Below, piece after piece: positions 23,456 to 31,682 of a stretch of DNA of 64,000 nt; position 1 is the stretch's first letter; every line of letters starts with the position of its first letter. The translations under genes and the position numbers were made by a program. Origin of the DNA: Streptomyces sp. ISL-98 (GTDB taxonomy: Bacteria; Actinomycetota; Actinomycetes; Streptomycetales; Streptomycetaceae); assembly GCF_018614055.1 (NCBI RefSeq), contig NZ_JAGGPB010000068.1:35878-99877 (forward strand), in the 5' to 3' direction. The notes under the pieces were generated by a model. The model saw nothing but the letters and a program-made list of their open reading frames with translations, ran no database searches and was not told where the DNA came from.

Positions 23456-23959
23456 ATGACACGAACCGACATGCCAACGACGTTCGACGAGCGGGCCTCG
23501 TTGACCACCTTCCTCGACTACGTCAGGGACACCGCTCGCGCGAAGTGCGACGGCGTATCGGCCGAAGACGCGCGCAAGGCGCCGCTGCCGGGGTCGCCGC
23601 TGATGACGCTCTGCGGGCTGATCAATCACCTGCGCTGGGTCGAGTACTACTGGTTCCAGGTGGCGTTCCTCGGGGAAGAGGACCAGGGACCGTGGACGGA
23701 CGAGGACCCCGACCGCGAGATGCGGATCGCCGTCGACATCCCGCTGGCGGAACTTCTGGCGGAGTACGAGGCACAGAGCGCCCGTTACCGAGAGCTGGTC
23801 GCCGCGACCGATCTCGATGCGAAGGCCAAGACGCCGTCGCGCAACGGCACGCACGTCAATCTGCGCTGGGTCATCCTGCACCTGATCGAGGAGACGGCCC
23901 GGCACAACGGCCATCTCGACATGCTGCGGGAGCTGGCCGACGGTCAGACCGGCGTCTAG
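23456..23959 (+). CDS. DinB-superfamily protein (DUF664)
   Basis: 167 aa (ATG 23456, or 23471). Four-helix-bundle metalloprotein family with conserved metal-binding His residues: His in LINHLRWVEYYWF, ARHNGHLDML near the C-terminus. Many actinobacterial members are thiol (mycothiol)-dependent transferases; no specific substrate can be named. It is preceded by a TATTCA box 5 nt from the start. Confidence 0.82.
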   Translation: MTRTDMPTTFDERASLTTFLDYVRDTARAKCDGVSAEDARKAPLPGSPLMTLCGLINHLRWVEYYWFQVAFLGEEDQGPWTDEDPDREMRIAVDIPLAELLAEYEAQSARYRELVAATDLDAKAKTPSRNGTHVNLRWVILHLIEETARHNGHLDMLRELADGQTGV

Positions 23960-23996
23960 GAGGGCCGGGATACGGCCTATCCGGTGGCGTAGGACA

Positions 23997-24022
23997 CTAT
24001 TGCAAGCGTTCGCTTGCAATAG
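23997..24022. promoter_or_regulatory. 26-bp perfect palindrome upstream of XRE regulator
   Basis: Arms of 12 bp, CTATTGCAAGCG and its complement, around a TT centre. It ends 27 bp before the XRE ATG 24050. The symmetry and location make it a likely operator for the XRE regulator, which would then be autoregulated. Confidence 0.75.
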
Positions 24023-24049
24023 TTAGCACCGATGGCGCACCATCGAGGT

Positions 24050-24439
24050 ATGGCATCACTCAACGTCGGCAATCTCGGTGAGTACCTGCGCGAGCAGCGG
24101 CGCAGTGCGCAGCTGTCGCTGCGGCAGCTCGCCGAAGCCGCCGGGGTGTCCAATCCGTACCTGAGTCAGATCGAACGCGGCCTGCGCAAGCCGAGTGCGG
24201 ACATCCTGCAGCAGCTTGCGAAGGCGCTGCGGATCTCCGCCGAGACGCTGTACGTCCAGGCCGGGATTCTTGACGAGCGGGAGCGCGAGGAGCTGGAGAC
24301 GCGTGCCGTCATCCTCGCCGACCCCTCGATAAACGAGCGGCAGAAGCAGGTGCTGCTGCAGATCTACGACTCGTTCCGGAAGGAAAACGGAACGGATCCC
24401 GCCGGTAGTGATGCCCCCTCACCCTCGAACGAGAACTGA
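24050..24439 (+). CDS. XRE-family helix-turn-helix regulator
   Basis: 129 aa. HTH in residues 10-62 (GEYLREQRRSAQLSLRQLAEAAGVS, PYLSQIERGLRKPS). A short C-terminal helical part follows. Start ATG 24050; an in-frame ATG at 24032 would add 6 residues. The order XRE regulator / HbhA-like / DUF2516 matches the mycobacterial Rv0474-Rv0475-Rv0476 arrangement, so it probably controls the HbhA-like gene. Confidence 0.87.
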   Translation: MASLNVGNLGEYLREQRRSAQLSLRQLAEAAGVSNPYLSQIERGLRKPSADILQQLAKALRISAETLYVQAGILDEREREELETRAVILADPSINERQKQVLLQIYDSFRKENGTDPAGSDAPSPSNEN

Positions 24440-24459
24440 GATCCGGGAGGACCACAGTC

Positions 24460-25044
24460 ATGGCCATCACCGATGACCTGCGTAAGACCCTCACCGACCC
24501 GACTCCCCTCTACTTCGCGGCCGGCACCGCGGACCTCGCCGTCCAGCAGGCCAAGAAGGTGCCCGCGCTGATCGGGCAGCTGCGCGCCGAGGCTCCGGCC
24601 CGTATCGAAGCCGTGCGCAACACCGACCCCAAGGCCGTACAGGAGAAGGTGGCCAGCCAGGCCAAGGAGGCGCAGGCCACCGTCCAGGCGAAGGTCAGCG
24701 AGGTGCTCGGCACCCTGGACACCGACCTGAAGAAGATGGGCGAGCAGGCCCAGCACCTGGCGCTGCGGAGCGTGGGCGTGGCCGCCGAGTACGCGGTCAA
24801 GGCGCGTGAGACGTACGAGAAGGTCGCCGAGCACGGCGAGCAGAGCGTGAAGGCGTGGCGCGGCGAGGCCGCCGAGGAGCTCACCGAGATCGCGGTCGCA
24901 GTCGAGCCCGACACCGAGCCCAAGGCGGAGTCGGAGGCCAAGGCCGAGGAGCCCGAGGCCGCCGAGTCCAAGGCCGCCCCGGCCAAGAAGGCGCCCGCGC
25001 GCAAGCCGGCGGCGAAGAAGGCCACGCCGCCCGCCGACAAGTAG
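24460..25044 (+). CDS. HbhA-like protein with Lys/Ala/Pro C-terminal tail
   Basis: 194 aa, ATG 24460 with GGGAGG upstream. Long helical N-terminal part (LTDPTPLYFAAGTADLAVQQAKKVP) and an acidic linker (residues 150-170), then the hallmark basic tail AKKAPARKPAAKKA. Mycobacterial HbhA is a surface heparin-binding adhesin linked also to lipid-body and membrane functions; in a soil streptomycete, adhesion is inferred, not shown. It is the second gene of the XRE-HbhA-DUF2516 trio. Confidence 0.85.
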   Translation: MAITDDLRKTLTDPTPLYFAAGTADLAVQQAKKVPALIGQLRAEAPARIEAVRNTDPKAVQEKVASQAKEAQATVQAKVSEVLGTLDTDLKKMGEQAQHLALRSVGVAAEYAVKARETYEKVAEHGEQSVKAWRGEAAEELTEIAVAVEPDTEPKAESEAKAEEPEAAESKAAPAKKAPARKPAAKKATPPADK

Positions 25045-25190
25045 GCAGGCGGGGTCAGCTCTGCCGGGGTCAGCTCTGCGGCGCCGGGGTTAGCTCTGCG
25101 GCGCGGGCCGGGCACCTTTCTGGGTGTCCGGCTCGTTGTCCAGGTACCTTGGCCGCGAGGCGCTCATCCACTTTTTAGGCGGTGCACAGC

Positions 25191-25535
25191 ATGTTGCTCT
25201 CGGGATTCGGCAATCTGGTGTCGTTGCTCTACCTCGCCATGCTCGTCCTCGCCGTGGTGGCGCTGTTCTTCGCCGCGACGTCCCGTGAGGATGCGTACCG
25301 TGCCGCCGACAAGCAGACCAAGGTCTTCTGGCTGGTCATCCTGGGCGTCACGGTGGCCGTGAACCTGTTCGTTCCGATGCTGTTCCTGCAGATCGCGGGG
25401 CTGGTCGCGACGATCGTCTTCATGGTCGACGTACGGCCGGCGATCAAGCAGATCTCGGGCGGCGGCGGCCGCGGCGGACGCCGGGGCGGCAGCAGCAGCG
25501 ACGGCCCCTACGGGCCGTACAACGGCGGGCGCTGA
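25191..25535 (+). CDS. DUF2516 membrane protein
   Basis: 114 aa, ATG 25191 (GTG 25182 is possible). Three hydrophobic helices (residues 10-30, 45-62, 65-80), then a Gly/Arg-rich cytoplasmic tail. Family of unknown function found beside hbhA-like genes. A hairpin region follows its stop. Confidence 0.8.
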   Translation: MLLSGFGNLVSLLYLAMLVLAVVALFFAATSREDAYRAADKQTKVFWLVILGVTVAVNLFVPMLFLQIAGLVATIVFMVDVRPAIKQISGGGGRGGRRGGSSSDGPYGPYNGGR

Positions 25536-25556
25536 GCGCCCAGGGCCTCGGGCGCT

Positions 25557-25690
25557 GAGCACCTCGGGGCCGGGAGTGCCTCGGGCTTTTGAGGACCTCG
25601 GGGCCGGGAGCGCGTCGGGCCTTTGAGGACCTCGGGCCCTGGAGGACCTCAGGCCCGAGTGCCTCGGGCCCTGGAGGGCCTCAGGTCCTC
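25557..25690. repeat. 34-bp tandem repeats and imperfect inverted repeat (terminator-like)
   Basis: Two 34-bp units (25557-25590 and 25591-25624), both reading about GAG(C/G)ACCTCGGGGCCGGGA, plus a truncated third. An inverted repeat follows (25642-25656 versus 25676-25690, 14 of 15 pairs) and overlaps the end of the phosphatase gene. It could terminate transcripts arriving from both sides. Confidence 0.65.
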
Positions 25691-27019
25691 TCTGCGGTCG
25701 AGCAGCAGGAGCGCCACGTCGTCCGTCAGCTCACCGCCGTTCAGGTCCCGCGCCTCGTTGACCGCGGCCTCCAGGAGCGCCTCGCCGCCGAGACCGGCCG
25801 CCAGCTGGCGGTTGATCATTTCGACCATTCCGTCCTGACCGAGCCGCTGCTTCGCCTCCGGCGGGCCGACGCGTCCCTCTATCAGGCCGTCCGTGTACAT
25901 CATCAGGCTCCAGGAACCGCCCAGTTCGACCTGGCGGCGCGACCAGCGGGCACGCGGAAGCAGACCGAGCGCGGGGCCCCCGTCGTCGTACGGGAGCAGC
26001 TGCGCGGGCCGGCCGTGGCGGGCTATCAGCGGTGACGGGTGGCCGGCCAGGCACATTCCGGCCCGCCGTCCGTCCGGCGCGATGTCGATCGTGCAGAGCG
26101 TCGCGAAGATCTCGTCGTTCTCCCGCTCGTGCTCAAGGACCTGCTGCAGCGTGGAGAGCAGCTCGTCGCCGCACAGGCCGGCGAACGTCAATGCCCGCCA
26201 GGCGATCCGCAGTTCGACGCCGAGTGCGGCCTCGTCCGGGCCGTGGCCGCAGACGTCGCCGATCATCGCGTGGACCGTGCCGTCGGACGTACGGACCGTG
26301 TCGTAGAAGTCGCCGCCGAGCAGCGCGCGCGAGCGCCCCGGCCGGTAGCGGGAGGCGAAGCGCAGGTTGGAGCCTTCGAGCAGCGGGGTCGGCAGCAGGC
26401 CGCGCTCCAGGCGGGCGTTCTCCTGGGCGCGCAGCCGCGACTCGGCCAGCTTGTGCTGCGCGGTGTCGGCGCGCTTGCGCTCGACCGCGTACCGGATGGC
26501 GCGGCTGAGCTGGCGCCCGTCGAGCTCGTCGCGGAACAGGTAGTCCTGCGCGCCGACGCGCACCGCGTCAGCGGCCCGCTCGGCGTCGGTCTCGGCGGTC
26601 AGCGCCAGCACGGCGTGACCCGGCGCGAGCCGCAGTACGTGCCGCAGCGTGGCCAGCTCGTCGCCCTCGTCGGCGCCGGACGGGGTCGGGAGGGACAGGT
26701 CCAGGAGGATGCAGTGGACGTCGTCCGTGAGCAGCCGCTCGGCCTCGGTGAGGTTGCGGGCGGTGCGGATACGTACCCGGGTCCCGGCGGCGTCGAGCAG
26801 CGAGGGCACGGTGAACGTCCCTGCCGGGTCGTCCTCGATCACCAGCAGGGTGAGGTCGTGCTTGTTCGCGGACACGGCAGAGACGGCGGACAGGGCGGGC
26901 GCGGTGGGCGCCGTGGCCTCTCTGCCGTCCAGGGCGCTCCCGGTTTGCTGCTTCGGCAGGACGGCCTGACCGTTCTCCACGGCCGGACTCTGTCGCTGCC
27001 GCGGTACGGGTACGGGCAT
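25649..27019 (-). CDS. Receiver-PP2C (SpoIIE-type) protein phosphatase
   Basis: 456 aa. A Ser/Ala-rich N-terminus (1-55), a receiver domain (about 57-170; phospho-acceptor Asp107 in CILLDLSLP), a coiled linker (180-210, ending GLLPTPLL), then a PPM/SpoIIE domain with the metal-binding Asp of GDFYD and GDVCGHG. Such proteins dephosphorylate anti-anti-sigma factors in response to receiver signalling. No anti-sigma partner is adjacent, so the target is unknown. Start ATG 27019. Confidence 0.88.
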   Translation of the reverse strand: MPVPVPRQRQSPAVENGQAVLPKQQTGSALDGREATAPTAPALSAVSAVSANKHDLTLLVIEDDPAGTFTVPSLLDAAGTRVRIRTARNLTEAERLLTDDVHCILLDLSLPTPSGADEGDELATLRHVLRLAPGHAVLALTAETDAERAADAVRVGAQDYLFRDELDGRQLSRAIRYAVERKRADTAQHKLAESRLRAQENARLERGLLPTPLLEGSNLRFASRYRPGRSRALLGGDFYDTVRTSDGTVHAMIGDVCGHGPDEAALGVELRIAWRALTFAGLCGDELLSTLQQVLEHERENDEIFATLCTIDIAPDGRRAGMCLAGHPSPLIARHGRPAQLLPYDDGGPALGLLPRARWSRRQVELGGSWSLMMYTDGLIEGRVGPPEAKQRLGQDGMVEMINRQLAAGLGGEALLEAAVNEARDLNGGELTDDVALLLLDRREDLRPSRARGTRA

Positions 27020-27316
27020 CGGTTCGGTTTCCTTCCCTCCCCCCGAGGGCGCGGCGACACATCGATCGACGCGCCGCCAAACGGGGACCTTAGCGTTACC
27101 GGGCGCCGCAACGGAATGGCGATCTGAAAGCCGCCGCAGTCATATGCCGCGTCCCGCAACGCATCCGGAGGGGTTGGGGCGGAACAGCCCCATGACGAAC
27201 ATCACGCCCGGAGCGCCCGTCCAGGACGCCCCGCGTGATCCCCGTTACTCCCGTTTCTCCCTTTTGCGCACCGGCTTATTCGCCCGGCTTCACCTGTCCG
27301 ATTTCACCGGCGCGAT
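27020..27316. other. Intergenic region between phosphatase start and NlpC gene
   Basis: No gene could be supported. It holds two identical TTCACCTGTCCG copies with a TTCACC between them at 13-14 bp spacing (about 27290-27330), not in the 11-bp register of a PHO box. The promoter of the phosphatase gene must lie here, but I see no clear -10/-35. Confidence 0.4.
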
Positions 27317-28366
27317 TCACCTGTCCGGCCGTACGACGCCGAGGATCGGCATCGAGCCCGCCCCCGCGATCGTCACGTCCCGGCCCGGACGCGGGGCATG
27401 GACCATCGCTCCGTCGCCCACATACATCCCGATGTGGCTCGCGTCGTCGAAGTACACGATCAGGTCACCGGGGCGCATGTCCTTCACGTCGACGCGCGGC
27501 AGCCGCTTCCACTGCTCCTGCGACGTACGCGGTATGCCGCGCCCGGCCGCCAGCCACGCCTGCGACGTCAGGCCCGAGCAGTCGAAGGACCCCGGGCCCT
27601 CCGCTCCCCACACGTACGGCTTGCCGATCTGCGCCGTCGCGTATGCCACGGCCGTCTTCCCGGCTTCCGAAGCCTCGCCGCCGATGCCCTTGAGCGCGCC
27701 GGAGTCGAGCCAGGCGGTCTGCGCCTTGTACGCCGCGTCCTGCTCCATCTTGAGGAGCCGCTCGCGCTCCTCCTTCTCCAGCGTGGCTTCGATCTTCTCG
27801 GCGGCGGAGATCTGCTTCTTGATCTCCTTCTTCGCCGCTTCCTTCTTCTTGCGGCCGGCCTCCAGCTGCTCCCAATGGGAGGTCGCGTCCTTGGTGTAGG
27901 CCTGCAAGTCGGCCTGTGTGCGGGCCAGTTCGCCAAGGAGCCCCTTGGCCGCCTGCTGGCCCTCACGGATCCGGCCCGCCCCGTCCAGGAAGTGGCTGGG
28001 GTCGCCGCTGAGCATCAACTGGGCCTCGGGCGGCAGGCCGCCGTTGCGGTACTGCTCGCGCGCCTCGGCGCCCACCCGCTTCTTCAGCCCGTCGATCCGC
28101 TTCTGGCCCTTGACGATCTCCTTGGCCAGTTTCACGATCTCGGCCGACTGCTTGTCGGCCCGCTCCTCGGCGAGGTTGTACGCGTCCGTGGCGGCCCCCG
28201 CCTTGCGGTAGAGGGCGTCGATCTCGCCGCGTACCTCCTGGAGGCTCTTCTCGCTTCTCGGAGGCTTGACCGGCTTCGGGTCGGCGAACGCCTGCCCAGG
28301 TGCCGCCAGCACGGTCAAGGCGCAGACCAGCGCGATTGCGGCAGCGGCGCTGCGACGTCGGTTCAC
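27317..28366 (-). CDS. NlpC/P60 cell-wall hydrolase with coiled-coil
   Basis: 349 aa from GTG 28366 with a GGGGGAG ribosome site. Signal peptide (residues 5-29, RRRSAAAAIALVCALTVLAAPG and AFA), a long coiled-coil (about 40-215, Lys/Glu-rich), then NlpC/P60 from about 240: catalytic Cys in GSFDCSGLT, His in DDASHIGMYVGDGAMVHA. It cleaves peptidoglycan D-gamma-glutamyl-meso-diaminopimelate links. RipA-type enzymes with this layout act in septum splitting or spore wall changes; the specific role is inferred. No c-di-AMP riboswitch core was found in the leader. Confidence 0.88.
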   Translation of the reverse strand: MNRRRSAAAAIALVCALTVLAAPGQAFADPKPVKPPRSEKSLQEVRGEIDALYRKAGAATDAYNLAEERADKQSAEIVKLAKEIVKGQKRIDGLKKRVGAEAREQYRNGGLPPEAQLMLSGDPSHFLDGAGRIREGQQAAKGLLGELARTQADLQAYTKDATSHWEQLEAGRKKKEAAKKEIKKQISAAEKIEATLEKEERERLLKMEQDAAYKAQTAWLDSGALKGIGGEASEAGKTAVAYATAQIGKPYVWGAEGPGSFDCSGLTSQAWLAAGRGIPRTSQEQWKRLPRVDVKDMRPGDLIVYFDDASHIGMYVGDGAMVHAPRPGRDVTIAGAGSMPILGVVRPDR

Positions 28367-28562
28367 GATCTCCCCCCGGGTCCCAAATCCCACATCCCGA
28401 ATCCCGAATGTGATTTACCGTCAGTAACTTGGCTGGCAATGCCGTGATGCTGCCACGCCGCCCGTAAAAGCGACAGAGGCCCCCGCCCACAGGTTTCTGA
28501 CGAACAGGCAGCAGTCCGCGTTCCCCGTTCCGGGTGACCTTTCGAGTGATCCGATCCGGGTT

Positions 28563-29372
28563 TCAGGCGGTGCGGGGCTGGAGAGATGCCCAGTTCACCG
28601 TGACTTCGCCCTGCCGCCACCGGCGCTCCCCGTCCGCCAGTGGCCAGTCCGCCGAAAGGTCACGCACGGCCTTGATCCAGCGCTGCCGGGCGCCCAGTGA
28701 GGCGTACGGAGCTGCCGCCGCCCACGCCCGGTCGAAGTCCCGGAGGAAGGCGTGCACCGGCTCGCCCGGCACATTGCGGTGGATCAGCGCCTTGGGCAGG
28801 CGCTCCGCCAGATCGGACGGGCGGTCCAGCGACCCCAGCCGGGTCGCGAAGGTGACCGTGCGCGGTCCCGCCTGGTCGAGCGCGACCCACACGTGCCGCC
28901 GCCCGATCTCGTCGCACGTCCCCTCGACCAGCAGGCCGCCGGGCGCCAGCCGCGCGCACAGCCGCGCCCAGACGGCGGCGACCTCCCCCTCGTCGTACTG
29001 CCGCAGGACGTTCGCCGCGCGGATCAGGGCGGGCCTGCGGCCGTCGGGCAGGGGCACCTCGAAGCCGCCGTGCCGGAAGGTGAGGCCGTCGCGCTCGTAC
29101 GGCCTCGCGGCGGCCACCCGGGCCGGCTCGATCTCGATGCCCACGACCTCGGTGGCGGGCGCGGCGGTGCGCAGGCGGCCGAGCAGCTCGACGGCGGTCC
29201 AGGGTGCGGCCCCGTACCCGAGGTCGACTGCGACCGGCGCCGCGGCGTGGCGGCGCAGCTCGGGCCCGTGGACGGCGGCTATCCAGCGGTCCATGCGGCG
29301 CAGACGGTTGGGGTTGGTCGTCCCGCGGGTTACGGCGCCGACGGGGCGCGACGCGGGAGTGCGGGAGGCCAT
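28563..29372 (-). CDS. SAM-dependent methyltransferase
   Basis: 269 aa from ATG 29372. Rossmann motif VDLGYGAAPWT (the family usually has D/ExGxGxG) at about residues 45-55, and VVGIEIEPARV after it. Late residues LAPGGLLVEGTCDEIGRR fit the post-III region. Substrate unknown. It lies divergent from mshA. Confidence 0.83.
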   Translation of the reverse strand: MASRTPASRPVGAVTRGTTNPNRLRRMDRWIAAVHGPELRRHAAAPVAVDLGYGAAPWTAVELLGRLRTAAPATEVVGIEIEPARVAAARPYERDGLTFRHGGFEVPLPDGRRPALIRAANVLRQYDEGEVAAVWARLCARLAPGGLLVEGTCDEIGRRHVWVALDQAGPRTVTFATRLGSLDRPSDLAERLPKALIHRNVPGEPVHAFLRDFDRAWAAAAPYASLGARQRWIKAVRDLSADWPLADGERRWRQGEVTVNWASLQPRTA

Positions 29373-29578
29373 GAAGCGAGGGTAAGCGTCCGTGAGGCCG
29401 TGCCCTGCCGCGTATTGCCGCCTCCTGCCGCGTAAAGGTTGAGCCAGCTGAAGTAATGATTTGGCAAAGCGGAAATGGGAAGGGGGCATTCCGCTGTTTG
29501 GCCTGATCGGAGGGGAACCACGCGCGGGAACCTGCGTCGCCTCCGTGCCATGCCCCGAGTGCGAGGAGGACCGCCGAC

Positions 29579-30925
29579 GTGAGCCAGTACGTCTCCCGAC
29601 TCGCCGGCACACTGGCGACCCCGCCCCGACTCCGGCTCCCCGGCGGCCACCACCGCAAACCGCGCCGGGTCGCCATGCTCAGCGTCCACACCTCCCCGCT
29701 GCACCAGCCGGGGACGGGCGACGCGGGCGGCATGAACGTCTACATCGTCGAGCTCGCCAAGCGCCTCGCCGCCATCAATATCGAGGTCGAGATCTTCACC
29801 CGGGCGACGACGGGCGGCCTGCCGCCGAGCGTCGAGCTCGCGCCCGGCGTCCTGGTCCGCCACATCGACGCTGGCCCCTACGAAGGCCTCGCCAAGGAGG
29901 AGCTGCCCGCCCAGCTCTGCGCCTTCACGCACGGCGTGATGCAGGCGTGGGCCGGCCAGCGCCCCGGCTACTACGACCTCGTCCATTCCCACTACTGGCT
30001 CTCCGGCCACGTCGGCTGGCTCGCCGCCGAACGGTGGGGCGTTCCCCTCGTCCACGCCATGCACACCATGGCCAAGGTCAAGAACGCCGCCCTCGCGGAC
30101 GGTGACACCCCCGAGCCCGCCGCACGGGTCATCGGCGAGACGCAGATCGTACGGGCGGCCGACCGGCTCATCGCCAATACGGACGAGGAGGCCGACGAGC
30201 TGGTCCGCCACTACGAGGCCGACCCGGGCGGAGTCGCCGTCGTACACCCGGGAGTCAATCTGGAACGCTTCCGTCCGGCCGACGGCCGGGCAGCGGCCCG
30301 CGAGCGCCTCGGGCTGCCGCAGGACGCACTGATTCCGCTCTTCGCGGGCCGCATCCAGCCGCTGAAAGCTCCCGACATCCTGCTGCGCGCGGTCGCGCTG
30401 CTCCTCGACGAGGACCCGTCGCTGCGCTCCAGGATCGTCGTACCGGTGGTGGGAGGCCCCAGCGGCAGCGGCCTCGCCAAGCCCGAGGGCCTCCAGAAAC
30501 TCGCCGCACGCCTCGGCATCGCCGACGTCGTCCGCTTCCGCCCGCCGGTGGGCCAGGACCGCCTCGCGGACTGGTTCCGCGCGGCGTCGGTGCTGGTCAT
30601 GCCCTCGTACAGCGAATCCTTCGGCCTCGTCGCGATAGAGGCGGAAGCCTCCGGTACGCCGGTGGTCGCGGCGGCGGTGGGCGGCCTTCCGGTCGCCGTA
30701 CGGGACGGCTCGACGGGCTTCCTGGTCGAGGGCCACGACCCGGCCGGGTACGCACGGGCCCTGCGCCGCTTCATCGACGACCCCGGCCTGGTGAACCGCA
30801 TGGGCGCGGCGGCCGCCCGCCACGCGCAGTCCTTCGGCTGGGACACGGCCGCGTCCGGCACGGCCGACGTGTACACGGCCGCGATGCACGAACATCGCCG
30901 TCGCGTACGCTCGCACCATGGCTGA
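29579..30925 (+). CDS. mshA: MshA, D-inositol-3-phosphate glycosyltransferase
   Basis: 448 aa GT4 glycosyltransferase; first committed step of mycothiol synthesis (UDP-GlcNAc plus inositol phosphate). Motifs: HTSPLHQPGTGDAGGMNVYI, HSHYWLSG, FAGRIQPLKAPD, PSYSESFGLVAIEAEASGTPV (nucleotide-binding EX7E region). GTG 29579 follows GAGGAGGA. Upstream I saw only weak SigR-like elements, though MshA is thiol-stress-linked in this genus. Confidence 0.94.
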   Translation: MSQYVSRLAGTLATPPRLRLPGGHHRKPRRVAMLSVHTSPLHQPGTGDAGGMNVYIVELAKRLAAINIEVEIFTRATTGGLPPSVELAPGVLVRHIDAGPYEGLAKEELPAQLCAFTHGVMQAWAGQRPGYYDLVHSHYWLSGHVGWLAAERWGVPLVHAMHTMAKVKNAALADGDTPEPAARVIGETQIVRAADRLIANTDEEADELVRHYEADPGGVAVVHPGVNLERFRPADGRAAARERLGLPQDALIPLFAGRIQPLKAPDILLRAVALLLDEDPSLRSRIVVPVVGGPSGSGLAKPEGLQKLAARLGIADVVRFRPPVGQDRLADWFRAASVLVMPSYSESFGLVAIEAEASGTPVVAAAVGGLPVAVRDGSTGFLVEGHDPAGYARALRRFIDDPGLVNRMGAAAARHAQSFGWDTAASGTADVYTAAMHEHRRRVRSHHG

Positions 30926-31430
30926 CGCACTCCCGCCGATCACGCAGATCACCGAGACGCTAGAGCAGGCGCTGAAGGACGCGGAGCTGGAGTGGGAGAG
31001 CCCGGAACCCGGCTCGTACGTCGTAAAGCTCCCCGGCACGCGCAAGCTGTCCACGACATGCTCCCTGCGCCTGGGCCGCCATTCCCTGTCGATCAACGCC
31101 TTCGTGATCCGCCACCCGGACGAGAACGACGCGGCCGTCCACCGCTGGCTGCTGGAACGCAACCTGCGCCTCTACGGGGTGAGTTACGCGATCGACAGCC
31201 TCGGCGACATCTACCTCGCGGGCAAGCTGCCCCTCGCCGCCGTAACCCCGGACGAACTGGACCGCCTGCTGGGCTCGGTCCTGGAAGCCGCGGACGGCAG
31301 CTTCAACACCCTGCTGGAACTGGGCTTCGCGAGCGCGATCCGCAGGGAGTACGCGTGGCGGGTGTCGCGCGGCGAGTCGACGAGAAACCTGGCGGCGTTC
31401 ACACACCTGACGGAACGCCCGACCGACTGA
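30918..31430 (+). CDS. YbjN-domain protein
   Basis: 170 aa, ATG 30918 overlapping mshA by 8 bp. YbjN domain (LSTTCSLRLGRHSLSINAFVIRHPDENDAAVHRWLLERNLRLYGVSYAIDS-like segments). Often encoded next to mshA; probably a type III secretion chaperone-like fold of unknown function. Translational coupling with mshA is likely. Confidence 0.85.
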   Translation: MADALPPITQITETLEQALKDAELEWESPEPGSYVVKLPGTRKLSTTCSLRLGRHSLSINAFVIRHPDENDAAVHRWLLERNLRLYGVSYAIDSLGDIYLAGKLPLAAVTPDELDRLLGSVLEAADGSFNTLLELGFASAIRREYAWRVSRGESTRNLAAFTHLTERPTD

Positions 31431-31454
31431 CCACCGCCCTTCAGGGCCAGGTAG

Positions 31455-31682
31455 TTGACCCACTGGAACGTCACCGTCACGAACGCCCGCGCCGGGCTCG
31501 TCAAAATCGACCGGATCGCCCCGTACAGCGCGACCGTAGGCATCAGCGAGGTCCGCGAGTTCGACCAGACCGACGTACCGGACTTCACCGGCGGCCTCCA
31601 CACACGTCTGGAGGCGTACGGCACCCCCGTGTCCGTACGCCCCCAGAACCTTTACGAGGCGCAGCGCGCCCTTATGCGCTGA
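31455..31682 (+). CDS. Hypothetical 75-aa protein with TTG start
   Basis: Frame from TTG 31455, directly after an in-frame stop, to TGA 31682. Composition is protein-like (THWNVTVTNARAGLVKIDRI, then GGLHTRLEAYGTPVS) and it continues the mshA-YbjN direction. It overlaps the convergent MFS gene's end by 11 bp. There is no ribosome site before the TTG. It could be a gene with an unusual start or the remnant of a longer one; confidence is limited. Confidence 0.45.
   Translation: MTHWNVTVTNARAGLVKIDRIAPYSATVGISEVREFDQTDVPDFTGGLHTRLEAYGTPVSVRPQNLYEAQRALMR

Noticed and set aside
27290..27330. TTCACC direct repeats resembling a PHO box
   Set aside because: Repeats are 13-14 bp apart, not 11, and no gene start follows within promoter distance.
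27144..27899. Plus-strand frame starting near 27193 (MTNITPGAPVQDAP)
   Set aside because: It runs antisense through the NlpC/P60 domain and its later residues are complements of real codons; a GGAGG exists upstream but composition is not protein-like.
28367..28560. Possible c-di-AMP (ydaO) riboswitch upstream of the NlpC gene
   Set aside because: I looked for the conserved core on the minus strand and saw only GC-rich segments without it.
29461..29578. SigR promoter (GGAAT-N18-GTT type) upstream of mshA
   Set aside because: Only partial matches with wrong spacing (17 or 20); not enough to call, even though mshA is known to be thiol-stress linked.
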